This document shows, piece by piece, positions 44,305 to 57,560 of a stretch of DNA of 64,000 nucleotides. Each line of letters starts with the position of its first letter. Positions within the stretch are counted from its first letter, which is position 1. The position numbers and the translations under genes are program-made. The notes beneath the pieces were generated by a model that saw only the letters and a program-made list of their open reading frames with translations, made no database searches and was not told where the DNA came from. This DNA is from Benincasa hispida (lineage: Eukaryota > Streptophyta > Magnoliopsida > Cucurbitales > Cucurbitaceae). Location: positions 90,050,645-90,114,644 of the forward strand of contig NC_052357.1 of NCBI RefSeq assembly GCF_009727055.1, written 5' to 3'.

Positions 44305-47300
44305 ATGGCTTTTTCACCCACAGCCGGTGGCCGGAGTTCCAGAGACACATCCATAGTCGTTCTGACACTCGAATCCGGCGAAGTCTATGTTGTTGCAAGT
44401 TTGTCTTCCAGGAACGACACCCAGCTGATCTACATCGATCCCACCACCGGCGCTCTTCGCTACCATGGGAAGCCTGGCCTTGACCTCTTCAAATCCGAGT
44501 CCCAGGCCATTGATTTCATTACCAACGGATCGCGATGGCTTTGCAAGTCATCCGTCCAAGCCAGAGCCATTTTAGGATACGTTGCCTTGGGCGGTTTTGG
44601 TTTACTCTTTGTCGCCACCAAGCTTTCCGCCAGTGTTCCGAATTTTCCCGGTGGAGGATGCATTTTCACGGTGCTGGAGAGTCAGTGCATCAAGGTCTCG
44701 CTGCAGAATCCGCAGGTTCAGGGAAAGGGGGAGATCAAGAACGTGCAAGAATTGGTTGAGCTTGATATTGATGGGAAACACTACTTTTGTGAATCGAGGG
44801 ACATCACGAGGCCGTTCCCTAGCCGGATGCCGCTGGACAAGCCCGACGAAGAGTTCGTTTGGAACAGTTGGTTCTCGATGGCCTTCAAAAACATTGGGTT
44901 GCCACATCATTGCGTTACGCTTCTCCAGGTTTTGCTTCTCGCTTAATTCATCATCATCATCATCTCCATAATCTTTTACAGGTTTCTTGTATGTCGTAAA
45001 TTGAGGCAGTTTTTGTACTGTTGTCTTAGTGGGTAATATTGTGTAGGGGTTTGCAGAGTGTCGAAGTTTTGGGAGTTCTGGTCAGATGGAAGGGATTGTC
45101 GCACTTATTGCTCGTCGAAGCAGGCTGCATCCTGGTACTCGATATTTGGCCAGAGGATTGAATTCGTGCTTCAGCACAGGTATTGTGGCGTTTGTTCATT
45201 ACTAGAAAAGAATTAATTTCCCATTGTCATAATTCTCTGCTTCCTGTTTGTTCCTACTGTTTGTTGATTCGTTCCCTCTTTTCGGTAAGAAATATATTTA
45301 AGCGCCAAGTTACAAATACTCTAAATCTGACAGGAAACGAGGTTGAGTGTGAGCAATTGGTATGGATACCTAAAAAGCCTGGCCAGTGCACTCCTTTTAA
45401 CACGTACATTTGGAGAAGGGGCACCATTCCAATTTGGTGGGGTGCAGAGCTGAAGATCACCGCTGCAGAAGCAGAAATATATGTTTCTGATTGTGAGCCT
45501 TACAAAGGGAGCGCTCAGTACTATCAGAGGCTGAATAAGAGATATGATGCTAGGAATATCGATGTTGTTGGTGGAGGAAATCAGAACAAAAAAGCTCTGG
45601 TTCCTATAGTATGCATAAATTTGCTTAGGTATGGAGAAGGAAAATCAGAATCTATTTTAGTCCAGCACTTTGAGGAATCTGTGAATTTTGTTAAATCATC
45701 GGGTAAACTTCCATGCACTAGAATTCATTTGATAAATTATGACTGGCATGCAAGCACAAAGTTAAAGGGCGAACAGCAAACAATTGAAGGGCTGTGGAAG
45801 CTTCTAAAAGGACCAACTATATCAATAGGTGTTTCTGAAGGGGATTATTTACCTTCCCGCTTACAGACTAAGGATTATAGAGGTGAAATCATACATAATG
45901 ATGACTTTGAAGGTGATTTCTGTATAAGGTCACATCAAAATGGAGTCATACGATTTAACTGTGCTGATTCTTTGGATCGAACCAATGCCGCTAGTTATTT
46001 TGGTGCTCTCCAAGTCTTCATGGAGCAATGCAGGCGGCTAGGGATATCTTTAGATAATGACTGGGTAATGGGTTATCGTTCGATGGATACACCCAGTGGA
46101 TATACAGCTCCACTGCCACCAGGCTGGGAAAAAAGGAGTGATGCCGTGACAGGGAAAACATATTATATCGATCATAATACTAGGACCACAACATGGACGC
46201 ATCCTTGTCCTGATAAACCTTGGAAAAGATTTGATATGACATTTGAAGAATTCAAGAGATCAACAATTTTATTTCCAGTTTCTCAGTTAGCAGATTTGTT
46301 TTTGCTTGCTGGGGATATTCACGCCACCCTTTATACTGGTTCCAAAGCTATGCATAGCCAAATCCTTAACATATTCAATGAAGAAGCAGGAAAGTTTAAA
46401 CAATTTTCGGCAGCACAAAATATGAAAATTACTTTGCAGAGAAGATATAAAAATGCAGTTGTTGACAGCTCTCGACAAAAGCAGCTGGAGATGTTTCTTG
46501 GAATGAGGCTTTTCAAACATCTTCCATCAATACCTATTCAGCCTCTTCATGTATGTTTTTGAGAATTTTCTGGACCATTTGGTCTTCTATCCAGTAATTG
46601 GAGAATTATGACTCATATTTGTTAATTATTTATCTATTTTTCTTCTTTAGGGGGTGTAGGGTGTGGAAGTCGTACGATTTTATTGTGCTTTTCATCTTAA
46701 TGCAGTAGTTAATACATTAATATTTTTCCTATTTATAAAATAATTATCTTATTTTCTTGGGTGTTGGTTATGATCGACTCCATGTATTTTGTGAAAAATG
46801 AAATGAAATAATCAATATTTAGTAGAATTTGATATCTTTAGTGTAACTGTGTAGTTGAACAAAACTCTTCCTGTATGGTTATTTTAATATAGATGAATAG
46901 TTATTTTTAAGGCAGTTGATAACAAGACAATATAGTCTATTTTCTTGGCCCTTTGGATTCAACCGAGATACATGAGTTCAAGATGTTGTTAGAGCTCTAT
47001 CATGGATTAAATATCATAAAATGCTTAGATCCCAGCTTTTGTAGGCTCAAATGGTGGTACTGGTTTTGAATCTCATGAACTTAGAAAGCCACTAAATTTG
47101 AGGCCAATGGACGTAATATGATTTATAACCCTCTTGTTGAGAAATGTTTTTCACCTCATGTTTATCCCAAAGTTATTAGCTTTTAAAAGAAGGTTCATTA
47201 TTTAGGCTTCACAGGAAGCTTCCGTGTAGCTCCTTGGAACTATATCTTTAAAGAGGAGTTTGTGTTATAGCTATTCCTAGTCTACAATGTGACCCTTTTT

Positions 47301-50300
47301 TTTTGGTTATTGCCCTTGTATTACACATATGGTTATCACGTGTTACTTATGCTCCACTTTTCTGTTTCTTTGTGTTGATTGACATTATGGATTGGTGTAG
47401 GTACTCTCGCGAGCATCCAGTTTTTTACTTAAACCTGTTACCAACATGTTTCCAAGTTCTAATGGTGGAACTGGTCTTCTGAGTTTTAAGAAGAAAGACG
47501 AGATCTGGGTATTGGAAATTCTTTTCTTAACTGAATAATATGTTATAATGGAAACATGATAAATAGTCAAATTTACCATTAACCTTGGTGCTTGAGAATC
47601 TTGATGATTGGTTGGTCTTGCTTGCTGCCTTTTCATGAGATAATTGTGTACTTTGTCCTACAGGTTTTCCCGCAGGGTGCAGATGTTGTTGAACTGTTCA
47701 TTTACCTAACCGAGCCTTGCCATGTTTGTCAGCTTCTTCTTACTGTATCTCATGGTGCAGATGATTCAACTTATCCTGCAACCGTGGATGTAAGAACTGG
47801 CCGTAATTTAGACGGACTTAAACTAATACTTGAGGTCTGTATTCTCTCCTAAAATTTTTCCTTTGTGCTTTATGATCATAGGGCTTCTTTTGATCAATGT
47901 CATGAGATGTAGGCTGATATATCCTCTGCATATTGCTTCTAGTTCTAGCTTTTATATATATATTTATATATTCTAGTAATAAATTAATTTAAATTCATAA
48001 CAAGTTATCTACACCCATCTGTACTTGTGTCCAGAAATAGAATTACCGAATTTCACACAAAAGAAAAAATACATGAAGCTGCACATTGTGCCATCCATGT
48101 GTTCCTGCATGCTTGGACCGCTAGTATGTGTGCAAATGGTTAATATGAATGTGTGATTTTGTTGTTCATAAATAGCTTCGTTGGTTCCTGGCAGGGTGCT
48201 TCCATTCCTCAGTGTGAAAATGGGACAAACCTTCTAATAACCTTACCAGGGCCAATTAGTGCCGAGGATATGGCCATCACAGGGGCTGGTGCACGCCTCC
48301 ATTCCCAAGACGCATCAACACTTCCATTATTATATGATTTTGAAGAACCAGAGGGTGAACTGGACTTCCTTACTCGTGTTGTCACCGTTACATTTTATCC
48401 TGCTGATTCTGGGAAAAGTTTAATGACACTTGGTGAGGTGAGAAGTGATAATTGGTTGAGTTACATAATCATTTTCTAGAGGCCATGTTGATGAGGGACC
48501 TGTAATAGTTAACTTGTTATCTTGATTATGGCAATGGATTTTAGAACCCCTTTTTTTCCTCTCTCTCTCTCTCTCAATGGATAGAAGCATATATCAAACT
48601 TTAATTCATCATTTCATTTGGTCTGTTTCTCTCTCCCTCTCTCTCTCTCTTTTCTTTTTCTGAAAAATCATTTGGTCTGCTTATACATATATACATAATA
48701 TATACATACACATATATATACACATATACATACATACATACATACATATATACATATATACATATACATACATATAGACATATATATACATACATACATA
48801 CATATGTACATATATTTTCCTTGTCTCATTTCTCTATCATATTTCTGTTTAGGATCAAAGAAATTTTGTTTGTCACCGGCCTAATGTTACATTGACATAT
48901 TTTGAGGAAGTTGACCTTTATTATTATTATTTTAATTGCCGTAGCTCGTAATTTACATCTTTAGTAATTTTCTCTCACATCAATTTGTTTTTGTTTTTGT
49001 TTTGTTATTTCTTTATTATGTATTACTATTACGTTAGGATTTGCTCTTACTTATACTTTGTAATATATTTTACTTTGTTGACATATATTGTAGATAGAGA
49101 TCCTTGGAGTTTCTCTTCCTTGGAGGGGAGTGTTCTATGACGAAGGACCTGGTGCAAGATTGGCGCACCTCACTAAAAAGAATTATAAGGAAATCAACCA
49201 TCTTTCTTCTGGTTCAGGAACCAACCCATTTTTGGCCCCTTCAATAACTGAAGACATTTCCAAGCCAGTTAAAACAAGTTCTTCTGCAGACCCATTGGTT
49301 GACCTTTTGACTGGAGAAGTCACATTTCCAGATACAATTTCTCAACCAGTTAGTGGGCCTGTGGTTCATCAGGAGGATGACTTACTTGGTTTTCTGGACC
49401 AGCATGTTGGATTTCATGTAGCTGAAACCAACCACAAAGTTTCTTCTGCAGAAGATCCAAAGGTTACTGATAGTTCTTCCCAAGTGTACATAAATTGTCT
49501 TGTATCCCTTGCAGGACCTCGCATGGTATGTTTCATTTTTTTTGTTTTGTTTTGTCATCCTGATATCATTTTAAATGAGAGTGGTGCAATATTTAGATTC
49601 CAATTTTGGAGTTGCTTCAGAGTTGACAACCTCGTCTCACTTACAGATTATGGGCTAACCTACAAGCTAAGTGACAATAATGTAACTTCAAAACCGGCTA
49701 ACCTAAAAGTAGATGATAGGAATCAAATAGCTAGATCATATCAGATACTTAGCTCATCTGAACAAATTGAGCAAAAATGAAAAGAAATAACAATAAGAAA
49801 AAAAATATAGAGAAGGATAATGGCCTCCTGTAATGCTATGTTCTGTGAGGGCTGAAAAGGAAAATATAAGGGAGCTTGCTTAGACAGTCAATTTGTTTGG
49901 AGTGAATTTTTGGTTGGTTACAAGAGGCAACAGATAGGGGAAAGGAAATTTTTGAACGAGGTTTTCAGCAAGGAATCAGCAGGCGGGAGCTTTCTTGAAA
50001 GCCATTTATTCATCTTGTATTAGGACTAGTCAGCACTTCAGTAATGATAACATTCCTTTAGCTCCAGATTCTATCAGACAATCTGACAATTTATTTTAAA
50101 ATTTATGTTCCAAAAGGTTGAACTAAATACCTTTCTGGATGTTGATTATTGAGTTGGTGGTTTTTGAAATCAGGACGAACTAGGAAATTGTTGCTATGAT
50201 AGGTAGTGGCAATATCTGTTAAGTTACGAAGAGACTGTGGCTTGCTTTGAAGTATGAAGTTTCTAGTATAAGTTTTGTGATTCCACTTAGTTTCAAGGTT

Positions 50301-53300
50301 TTCTTATGAACACCATCCATCAGATGTAGAATACTTGGGCCTGCCATTATTTGAATGGTATGTGTGTAAAAGATGGATTTTAGACATCTTTTCGAATAGA
50401 AGAATGAAGAGTATTTTTTATTCTGATCCTAATGTAATATATCTAGACAGATAATATTTATGCAATAATGTAGGAAAAGAAGCTCAGCTTCCAAGAAGCT
50501 ATGAAGCTTGAAATTGAGCGCCTCCGGCTTAATCTTTCAGCTGCTGAGAGGGATAGAGCATTATTATCCACTGGAACTGATCCTGCTACTATAAATCCAA
50601 ATCTATTGCTTGATGAGATGTATATTGGAAGGTTATGCAGATTGGCAAATAATCTTGCATTACTTGGGCACACTTATCTGGAAGACAAAATTACTGCTGC
50701 CATTGGTCTTGATAAAGTCGATGATCTCGTGGATTTCTGGAACATCACAGAAATTGGGGAGAGCTGTTTTGGTGGAACTTGTGAGGTGTGTGCTGAAATT
50801 AAAACACCAGTTCAATTTCCTTCTAAAGCATCCTCAGTGGCAGCTCCCCAACCTGTCTTGGTGTGCTCACAATGCCGGAGAAAGGTTTGTAAAGTATGCT
50901 GTGCTGGGAGAGGGGCTCAACTCCTGACAAGCTCTAGCTCAAGGGAAGTCCCAAACAGTGGTTATTCAAGCCAGGGAGGATCAGGTCATGGGAGCCGAAT
51001 TGATGTCTCAAATGGTTTGGATAATATTCTCTGTAAGAAATGCTGTCCCAATGTTCTGCTTGATGCATTAATCTTGGACTATGTAAGGGGATTGATTAGT
51101 GAACGAAGAAATACCCGTGCTGATGATGCTGCATATGGAGCTCTGAACCAAGTGATTGGATCATCAGTAGGGGATTGGCTTTCTGGAAAGAATCTGCACT
51201 ATGCTGGCCAAAGAGTGCATAAGGTCCTAAGAAGATTGCTTAATGGAGAAGAATCTGTAGCTGAATTTCCATTTGCCAGCATTCTGCACTCGGTAATATT
51301 TTTAATCTTACCGCACCACACAAGTTTTTTCCTATTACCTGTGACCTGTGTTGCATATGATTTTCTCAATCTACAAATGTAATTATGAGATTGTATTTTA
51401 TATTTTACTTTTCAAACATTATCTTTTAAGTAACTATAACTATAACATTCACGATAGTGAGTGAGATATTTATTCTGGAAAAAAGTCTGACTTTACAATT
51501 AGGAGTAGAAGAATAAAAACTGCATTTTGGGTGGGGAAATGCTTGATTGAGTGGCGTTTGGCAACTTAAAATTACCAATATATATTGTTGAAATATTTAG
51601 TTGTCACCATTGCTTTTTCAAAAAGTTCACATTGTGGATAGGATAGCTCTATTGATGGACAACACCTTTCATTGGAAAGGCATGTCTCATAATGCTAGAA
51701 GCCATTGCAAAGCGATGGCCTCTTACAAAAGCTCGGTGGACATGAGTTCTGTCTTTAACTTTGCAATGAAAAGGGAGCCAAATTTTTGGAAGATGTCTTG
51801 GTTGGTGACAAATCACTCAAAGATTTCTTTTGCTAGATATGGAATATTTGTACTTTGTAGCTTTGTGGTTAGTTTAGAAGTTACTTCCATTGAACAGATT
51901 AGCTTTGAAGCAGAAATTGCTCACAATTTTCTGAATTCATTAGCATTGATATTATTACATAAGAGCCTTGCGTTCATAACAAAGTTAGTAAACTGCCTGC
52001 TGAATTTGGCATTGTTATTGGTTCCGTTGTCACCTTACATTCTGGAAGACATGATATGGAATGTGGTTTTGTTTTGTTTTTTTTTTTGTTTGAATTTAAA
52101 GTACTCTGTTTTAGAAAAAGGTAGTTCAAGAAACTCACAGTTTTGATCTCTTGAAAATTGTCTGATCATCTAACTTGCAAAAATCTTCCATTTTGTTGTC
52201 TTTGCAATTCACAATAAGTGGCAAGGTTCTGTGTTATTGTAGGTTGAAACAGCAGCGGATTCAGCACCAGTCTTGTCATTGCTTGCTCCCTTAGATTCTG
52301 GTTCATTATGTTCATATTGGAAAGCTCCTCCAACTGCTACCTCAGCTGAATTTGTTATTGTTCTTGGTTCCATTTCTGATGTTAGTGGGGTCATCTTGAT
52401 TGTGAGCCCCTGTGGGTACTCTGCGGGAGACACTCCAATCGTAAGTACTGATATTTGTGTGCTTAATATGCTTCTTTGTTAGTGTGCTAGTGGTCAATGG
52501 TTTTATTTTTAGAAACTATTTGGCCATTTACATGAGAGTTTAGGTATTCCAGAAGTGTATCTTGCAAGGATCTAGTAATTGTGTCACTGCGGGATCACTT
52601 TGGATGGTGCTCAAGGACAACGAATCATTTTAACTGACAGTAGTATGCCATGACATATGTAACATTTGCAATGTGTAAGCTATATTGTTTTTGATGTATC
52701 TATTTGTTTTACGAGAATCAGCCTCTGCTTTTACGTAATTTTGCGTTTGATATCATGTTTCTGTTACAACTTTATAGAACCGGGATGCTTTATTATGAAA
52801 GTGTGCATGTATCACTTGTTATACGTACCATGCAACTGATGGCCCCAAAATGTGATTGTATATATCGATTTTCTGTTACCACCATGGGCAGTATATCGTC
52901 AACATTTTATAAAGTGAAAGAAATGCAAAATCCAAAGTACCAAGTAATTTGTTTTGCTTCTACAAAATTACATGTTTTGTTGATTTTTAAAAAAATGAGA
53001 TGACACGTTTTTATGGGTGTAAAATTTAAATCATGAATTTAGAATATATTATTACCGTGCTTTGGAATCTTGGTGGGGATTGAATTCTTGTCAGATTGAG
53101 ACTTGCACTCTTCTCTCATTGCAGGTACAAATCTGGGTGAGTAATTTTATTCACAAGGAAGAAAGGTCGTATGTTGGGAAGTGGGATGTCCAATCCTTGA
53201 TTCCATCTTCATTTGATTTTTCTGGGCCAGAAAAAGAATACAGCGACGATACAGCACCTAGGCATGTCCGATTTACCTTTAAAAATCCTGTTAGATGCCG

Positions 53301-54741
53301 AATGATTTGGATGACACTACGCCTTCAACGCCCTGGCTCCAGTTCTGTTAACTATGACAGAGATTTTAACCTCTTGTCTCTTGATGAAAATCCTTTTGCA
53401 CCAGTTAATCCACAGATTAATCGACGTGCCTCATTTGGAGGATCAAGTGATGCCATTCCTTGTCTTCATGCTAAAAGAATTATTGTAGTTGGAATCCCTG
53501 TGAGAAAAGAGACGGGCCTCGAATCATCTTCAGGCTCTGATCAAATGACTAACCGAACCTGGTTGGAGAGAGCCCCTCAAGTAAGGAGATTCAAGGTAGA
53601 AATCCTGTATGGCCTATAAATCTATAATGTCTTAATCTTTATGGCATCTTTCAAAATTCCTTTAATACTAATATTCTGGTAACTGTCCTTTTGTTTTCTT
53701 GAGGTTCCAATTGAAGCTGAAAGGGTTATGGACAATGATCTTGTCTTGGAACAGTATCTATCTCCAGCTTCCCCATTGATTGCTGGGTTCCGTCTGGAGG
53801 CTTTTAGCGCAATAAAACCTCGAGTTACCCATTCACCTTCTTCAAATGCACAAATCTGGGATGCATCAGTTACATTTTTAGAAGATAGACACATCTATCC
53901 TGCTGTATTGTATCTTCAAGTTTCCGTTGTCCAGGTAATTAATAGTCTTTTTTTGGTATACAGCTTTAACATAGAAACATCTGTAGTTAGAATACAATCG
54001 ATTAACTGTTTTTCATGGACAACAATATTGCTTAGAAGGATCTTATTTTCTCATTTCCAAGCATGGTTTGTGCTTCCCATCTCGTCATGAACAAATTTTT
54101 TGTTCTGTTGTTGAGTTTATTTAGGTTTTCTAAAATCTCTCAAATAAGAAACAGAAACTTGATAAAATTTTCTCATTTGAGAGATTCTCATCTGATGATG
54201 AGCATCTTTGCTCAAGGGCATTACATATATATATTTTTTCCTATGAAGTTACTTAGTACTCCAATCATGGTGATTTAGCAGTCATTTTAGTATATGTCAA
54301 AGTGAGCTTGGCTCAACGATATTGACATATGCTCCATCCTTAGAGGTTGGAGATTGAATCCTCTACCATGCAGTTAGTTGTACTAAAAAAGAAGGCAGTC
54401 ATTTCAGTATGATTGCAATCATGGAGGTTTCATTTCATTGAAAATGGTTGGCATGACTTTTACAGGAGCCCAATAGTGTAGTAACTGTTGCAGAGTACCG
54501 ACTACCAGAAGCAAAGGTTGGAACAGGATTTTACTTCGATCTTCCTAGACTCGTACAAACAAGGAGGATTATATTCAAACTTCTTGGAGACGTTGCAGCG
54601 TTTTCCGATGACCCAGCGGAACAAGATGATTCTGGATTGAGGACTTTTGCAGCAGGGTTGTCATTGTCCAATAGAATTAAGCTATATTACTATGCAGACC
54701 CATATGAACTTGGGAAATGGGCAAGTCTTTCAGCTGTTTGA
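44305..54741 (+). CDS. SAC9: SAC9-type phosphoinositide phosphatase, complete, 12 exons
   Basis: Exons: 44305-44928, 45047-45179, 45334-46550, 47401-47508, 47664-47834, 48195-48437, 49094-49525, 50474-51292, 52243-52440, 53125-53595, 53704-53934, 54466-54741. All junctions are GT-AG and in frame, giving 1640 residues ending [18 protein letters not shown]. The SAC phosphatase domain fills roughly the first 500 residues, with the catalytic CX5R motif CADSLDRT at 462-469. A WW domain follows (Trp 517 and Trp 540, PPGWEKRSD...TTTW). Exon 8 begins with a coiled coil ([20 protein letters not shown], about 980-1000) and has paired Cys motifs (CEVC, CSQC, CKVCC, CKKCC) that could bind metal. SAC9 in Arabidopsis limits PI(4,5)P2 at membranes and affects stress responses and endocytosis; role here is by homology. 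No in-frame stop or frameshift found. Confidence 0.95.
48559..48815. repeat. Microsatellites in SAC9 intron 6
   Basis: (CT)n at 48559-48575 and 48629-48651, then an ACATAT/CATA compound repeat at about 48684-48815. All lie in the 656-bp intron between exons 6 and 7. Likely polymorphic; no sign of disturbing the splice sites. Confidence 0.9.
51293..52242 (+). other. SAC9 intron 8 with a chance-length open frame
   Basis: The 950-bp intron contains an uninterrupted 181-codon frame (51601-52146). It lacks a plausible ATG at its start, shows no domain, and lies between good splice sites. I treat it as non-coding intron. Confidence 0.6.
54298..54395 (+). mobile_element. tRNA-derived SINE relic in SAC9 intron 11
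   Basis: TGGCTCAACGA (54309-54319) resembles an A box and GAGATTGAATCC (54350-54361) a B box, about 30 bases apart. A short A-run (54384-54390) follows. Same type as the SINE split by the copia element. It lies in the 531-bp intron before the last exon. Confidence 0.5.
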
Positions 54742-56077
54742 TGCTTAGATGTTGCCCTTACTGCCAAGAGGAAAAGAAAAAAGCAAAAAATGGGTTTTGT
54801 GATTGATTGTGTTATTCGATTCCATTCTTTGTTGTGATGCCAATATGTAATCCAATATTCTTTTACCTAATAATACAAAAAATTAGGAAATTAGAAGAAA
54901 AGTTCTATTTGCTTCGGGAATAGGTCTGTACTTGTGTGAATATATCAATGCTCAAGATTTTGATCCTTTGAGCTGGGAATGAGTATAAAAGAAAGTCTTG
55001 TTTGTTTAGGTCTTCCAGGACATTTGATATTCGAGTGAAATATTTTATGGCACAAAGGGGCCTTAGATGTCCATTCATGCTTTTTATTAAATAAAATTTT
55101 CTTCCTCTTGTATTTTGAACATTATATTTTTCAATTCACTCTATTAATTATTTCGAGCATTTGTCTTTGAGCAGCAATAATAATAATAATAATAATAAAA
55201 ATTATTATTATTATTATTATTATTATTACGGAAAAAAAATATATGCTTTTGAATTAAAAAAAAAAAAAGCTTGAGAGGTCACTAAACTCTCTTATGTTAG
55301 CTAAAAACATATATGCCTTTTGAATTGAAAAAATAATTGTTACAAAAAAAGGTCGAGGGGTCAAATGAAATAATAATAATAAAATTTCTTTCCTCATTAT
55401 AAAATTTTCTCTCTATTTTAACCATACTTGCTTTGGCTAAGACAATTTAATTCAATTATCATAAAATTACTTAAATGTGCTAGAGTATTACTTATATGGT
55501 TAAAATATATTTTTGGTCCTTGAGATTTGAAGTTTATGTTTATTTGGTCCATAAAATTTTAAAACAAACATTTTTAGTTCCAACATTTGCTAAATACTTC
55601 TAAATGGTCCTTAACTTGGCTTTAAGTTAACGGAATGTTTACTAAATCATTATGTGTTATGTAGACGTTAGTTGTGTTTGATGATGTGTAAATTATTGGA
55701 TTAGTTGGAAAATATATTAAAATTTAACTTAACAAATAAAGAAAAGTTATTTAAAAAATTTAAAAGCTTTAAAATATACCGCTTCATGTGGCCTAGCCTC
55801 CCTTTGTTGTACGAAAAGAGGTTGAAGCATTAGAGTGGTGTTATTGCTAACTTGCTGTCATCGACTGCTTGTTTGCCGTCCACCAGTACTCGTCATCGTG
55901 TTTTCCGTCCTCCTCCACCGATCTCGGCAGCTGATTCTTCAACTAGTCATATGCCACACAGGATTCTCCACTATCGATTAGTCATCTATTTTAATGCATA
56001 TTATACACCATTTTATTTTATTTTATTTCTTTGAGTACACGAAAGAAGACAAGAGAACAATAAGACAAAACAAATCA
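54742..56077. other. SAC9 3' flank and AT-rich intergenic DNA
   Basis: The SAC9 3' UTR should lie in the first 150-200 bp; AATAAT at about 54869 is a candidate weak poly(A) signal. The stretch 55500-55640 ('tttttggtccttgag', 'tttatttggtccataa') is of a kind common in plant transposon debris. No further gene; the 60-codon frame at 55852-56034 has no support. Confidence 0.5.
55173..55229. repeat. (AAT)n facing (ATT)n: perfect hairpin
   Basis: An AAT run (55176-55198) is followed at once by an ATT run (55200-55228). The arms are self-complementary over more than 20 bases with almost no loop. It lies about 430 bp after the SAC9 stop. Confidence 0.9.
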
Positions 56078-56161
56078 AAATGGTAGGAATGGTAACCGGT
56101 GAATAAGATTTAATCAAACTAATTTAAAACTTTCTACTACTAGATAAATAATTTAAATAAT
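56078..56161 (-). repeat. Second copia element, end of its LTR
   Basis: The minus strand reads 'aaatcttattcacc' and 'ggttaccattcctacca', matching the pattern at copia LTR ends (compare 'aaccctattcacctc' and 'ggattgtcataccagcc' in the 3' LTR near 29620-29650). It is the continuation of the LTR at 60289-61226 beyond the LINE. The last bases are degenerate. Confidence 0.5.
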
Positions 56162-56399
56162 AAATTCATATAATTTTTTTTTTTAAAAAATAGGTGATAT
56201 TATTATACAACTACAAAGGGGATCCCACAGCTCGGGATCAAGGCATCAAAGCAACAAAGCACAAGCAAAAACAGGGCAATAAAACCAAAACAAAGCCAAC
56301 AGGATAAGAACCCAAGGTGAAAGACAGAGAAAAGAACCAAAAACAAAACCCCACAAACTAGGGGCTACAACACCCCTATCAAATTATAAGCACTTTTAT

Positions 56400-57560
56400 A
56401 TATATAAATCTATTTATCGCTAAAGACATTAATCAGGAAACAAAGAATAACGTGAAGTTTCAAAAAGAAAAAAAAATCCGTACACACACTAGATAAGACT
56501 AAGAAGGTCAATCTGCCAGGAAGTAGCACGGGCACAAACCGTAGAGACCATAAGGTGAACCAGAGTAGACACCCACCTTGGTCAACCTCCATGCAGCTGC
56601 CGATTAAGCTCCTACCAGATGTAGTATATGGTAAGCACACCGAAAACACGGAACAACTTACTACGCACCCCCTTACCCGACCCCACTCTGCACAACCAAC
56701 TCAACTCTTACATCCTAACCAGCCACCCGATGCGTCGAACCCAACTGACGCAACACACTAGACCACACCTCTCTCCACATCCACACTCAAAAAATAAATG
56801 ATCCCGCGACTCCACACCTCCCCCACACAGAAGACACCCCCTCTGACAACACACCCCAACTCCTCAACCAATCCCGCGTACCTAACCTGTCCCTCACTAC
56901 TAACCATGCACAAAAGGAGTGACACGGAATACCATCCCCCGCCTACAAAATACCAGCCCACGACACCCTAGGGCGACGAGGACGTATACTCTCCAAGCAC
57001 TAGTGAAGAAAACCAACCACTAGCATCCGACACCCAAACCAATAATCCTCTCCCTCACCCTTGGCCCCACTTGCCTGGATAACATCCCAGATCTCAAGCA
57101 GTTCCGTAGGCCACTCCAACCTCCCTCACCATCCATGAACTCTGACAACTGCGCTTCCAAACTACTTCTTGCATCATTAACCACCGTAGACCCATATGAT
57201 TTCCAAAATTGCACCCCTCGGCAGTCAAGGATCCCACCAAACAAAACAAGACCGTCCATCGCCAATCATCAAGCGAATTCAGATATTTGAACTTATCTCT
57301 ACTCGCAAGATAGCCCTCAAGCACCAAGACCTCCCAACCTCAATCCGAACAGTCCACAACGACTGCCTACGCAAAACATACGCCTCCACTCACCCCACCC
57401 AAAGTGACCCCGACTTAATTAAGATAAGCCAAAGCAGCTTCATAATAGCAGCCTAGTTCCAAGAGGCCACATGCTTCACACCCAACCCCCCCTCTCCCAA
57501 CGGCAAGCAAACCTCATCCCACGCCACCCGTGCACCACCCAGACTCACTACACTACCCTT
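56400..57560 (-). pseudogene. LINE ORF2 C-terminal part (zf-RVT region)
   Basis: Frames on the minus strand continue the ORF2 product after RT but switch often. The recognisable pieces are rich in Gly/Val/Cys with 'RYAGLVEELGCVVRGGVFC' as a likely zf-RVT Cys block (near 56870). No long open frame remains. Confidence 0.55.

Noticed and set aside
51601..52146. 181-codon frame inside SAC9 intron 8
   Set aside because: Starts at a TTG, has no domain, and lies between good splice sites of a gene whose protein is continuous without it.
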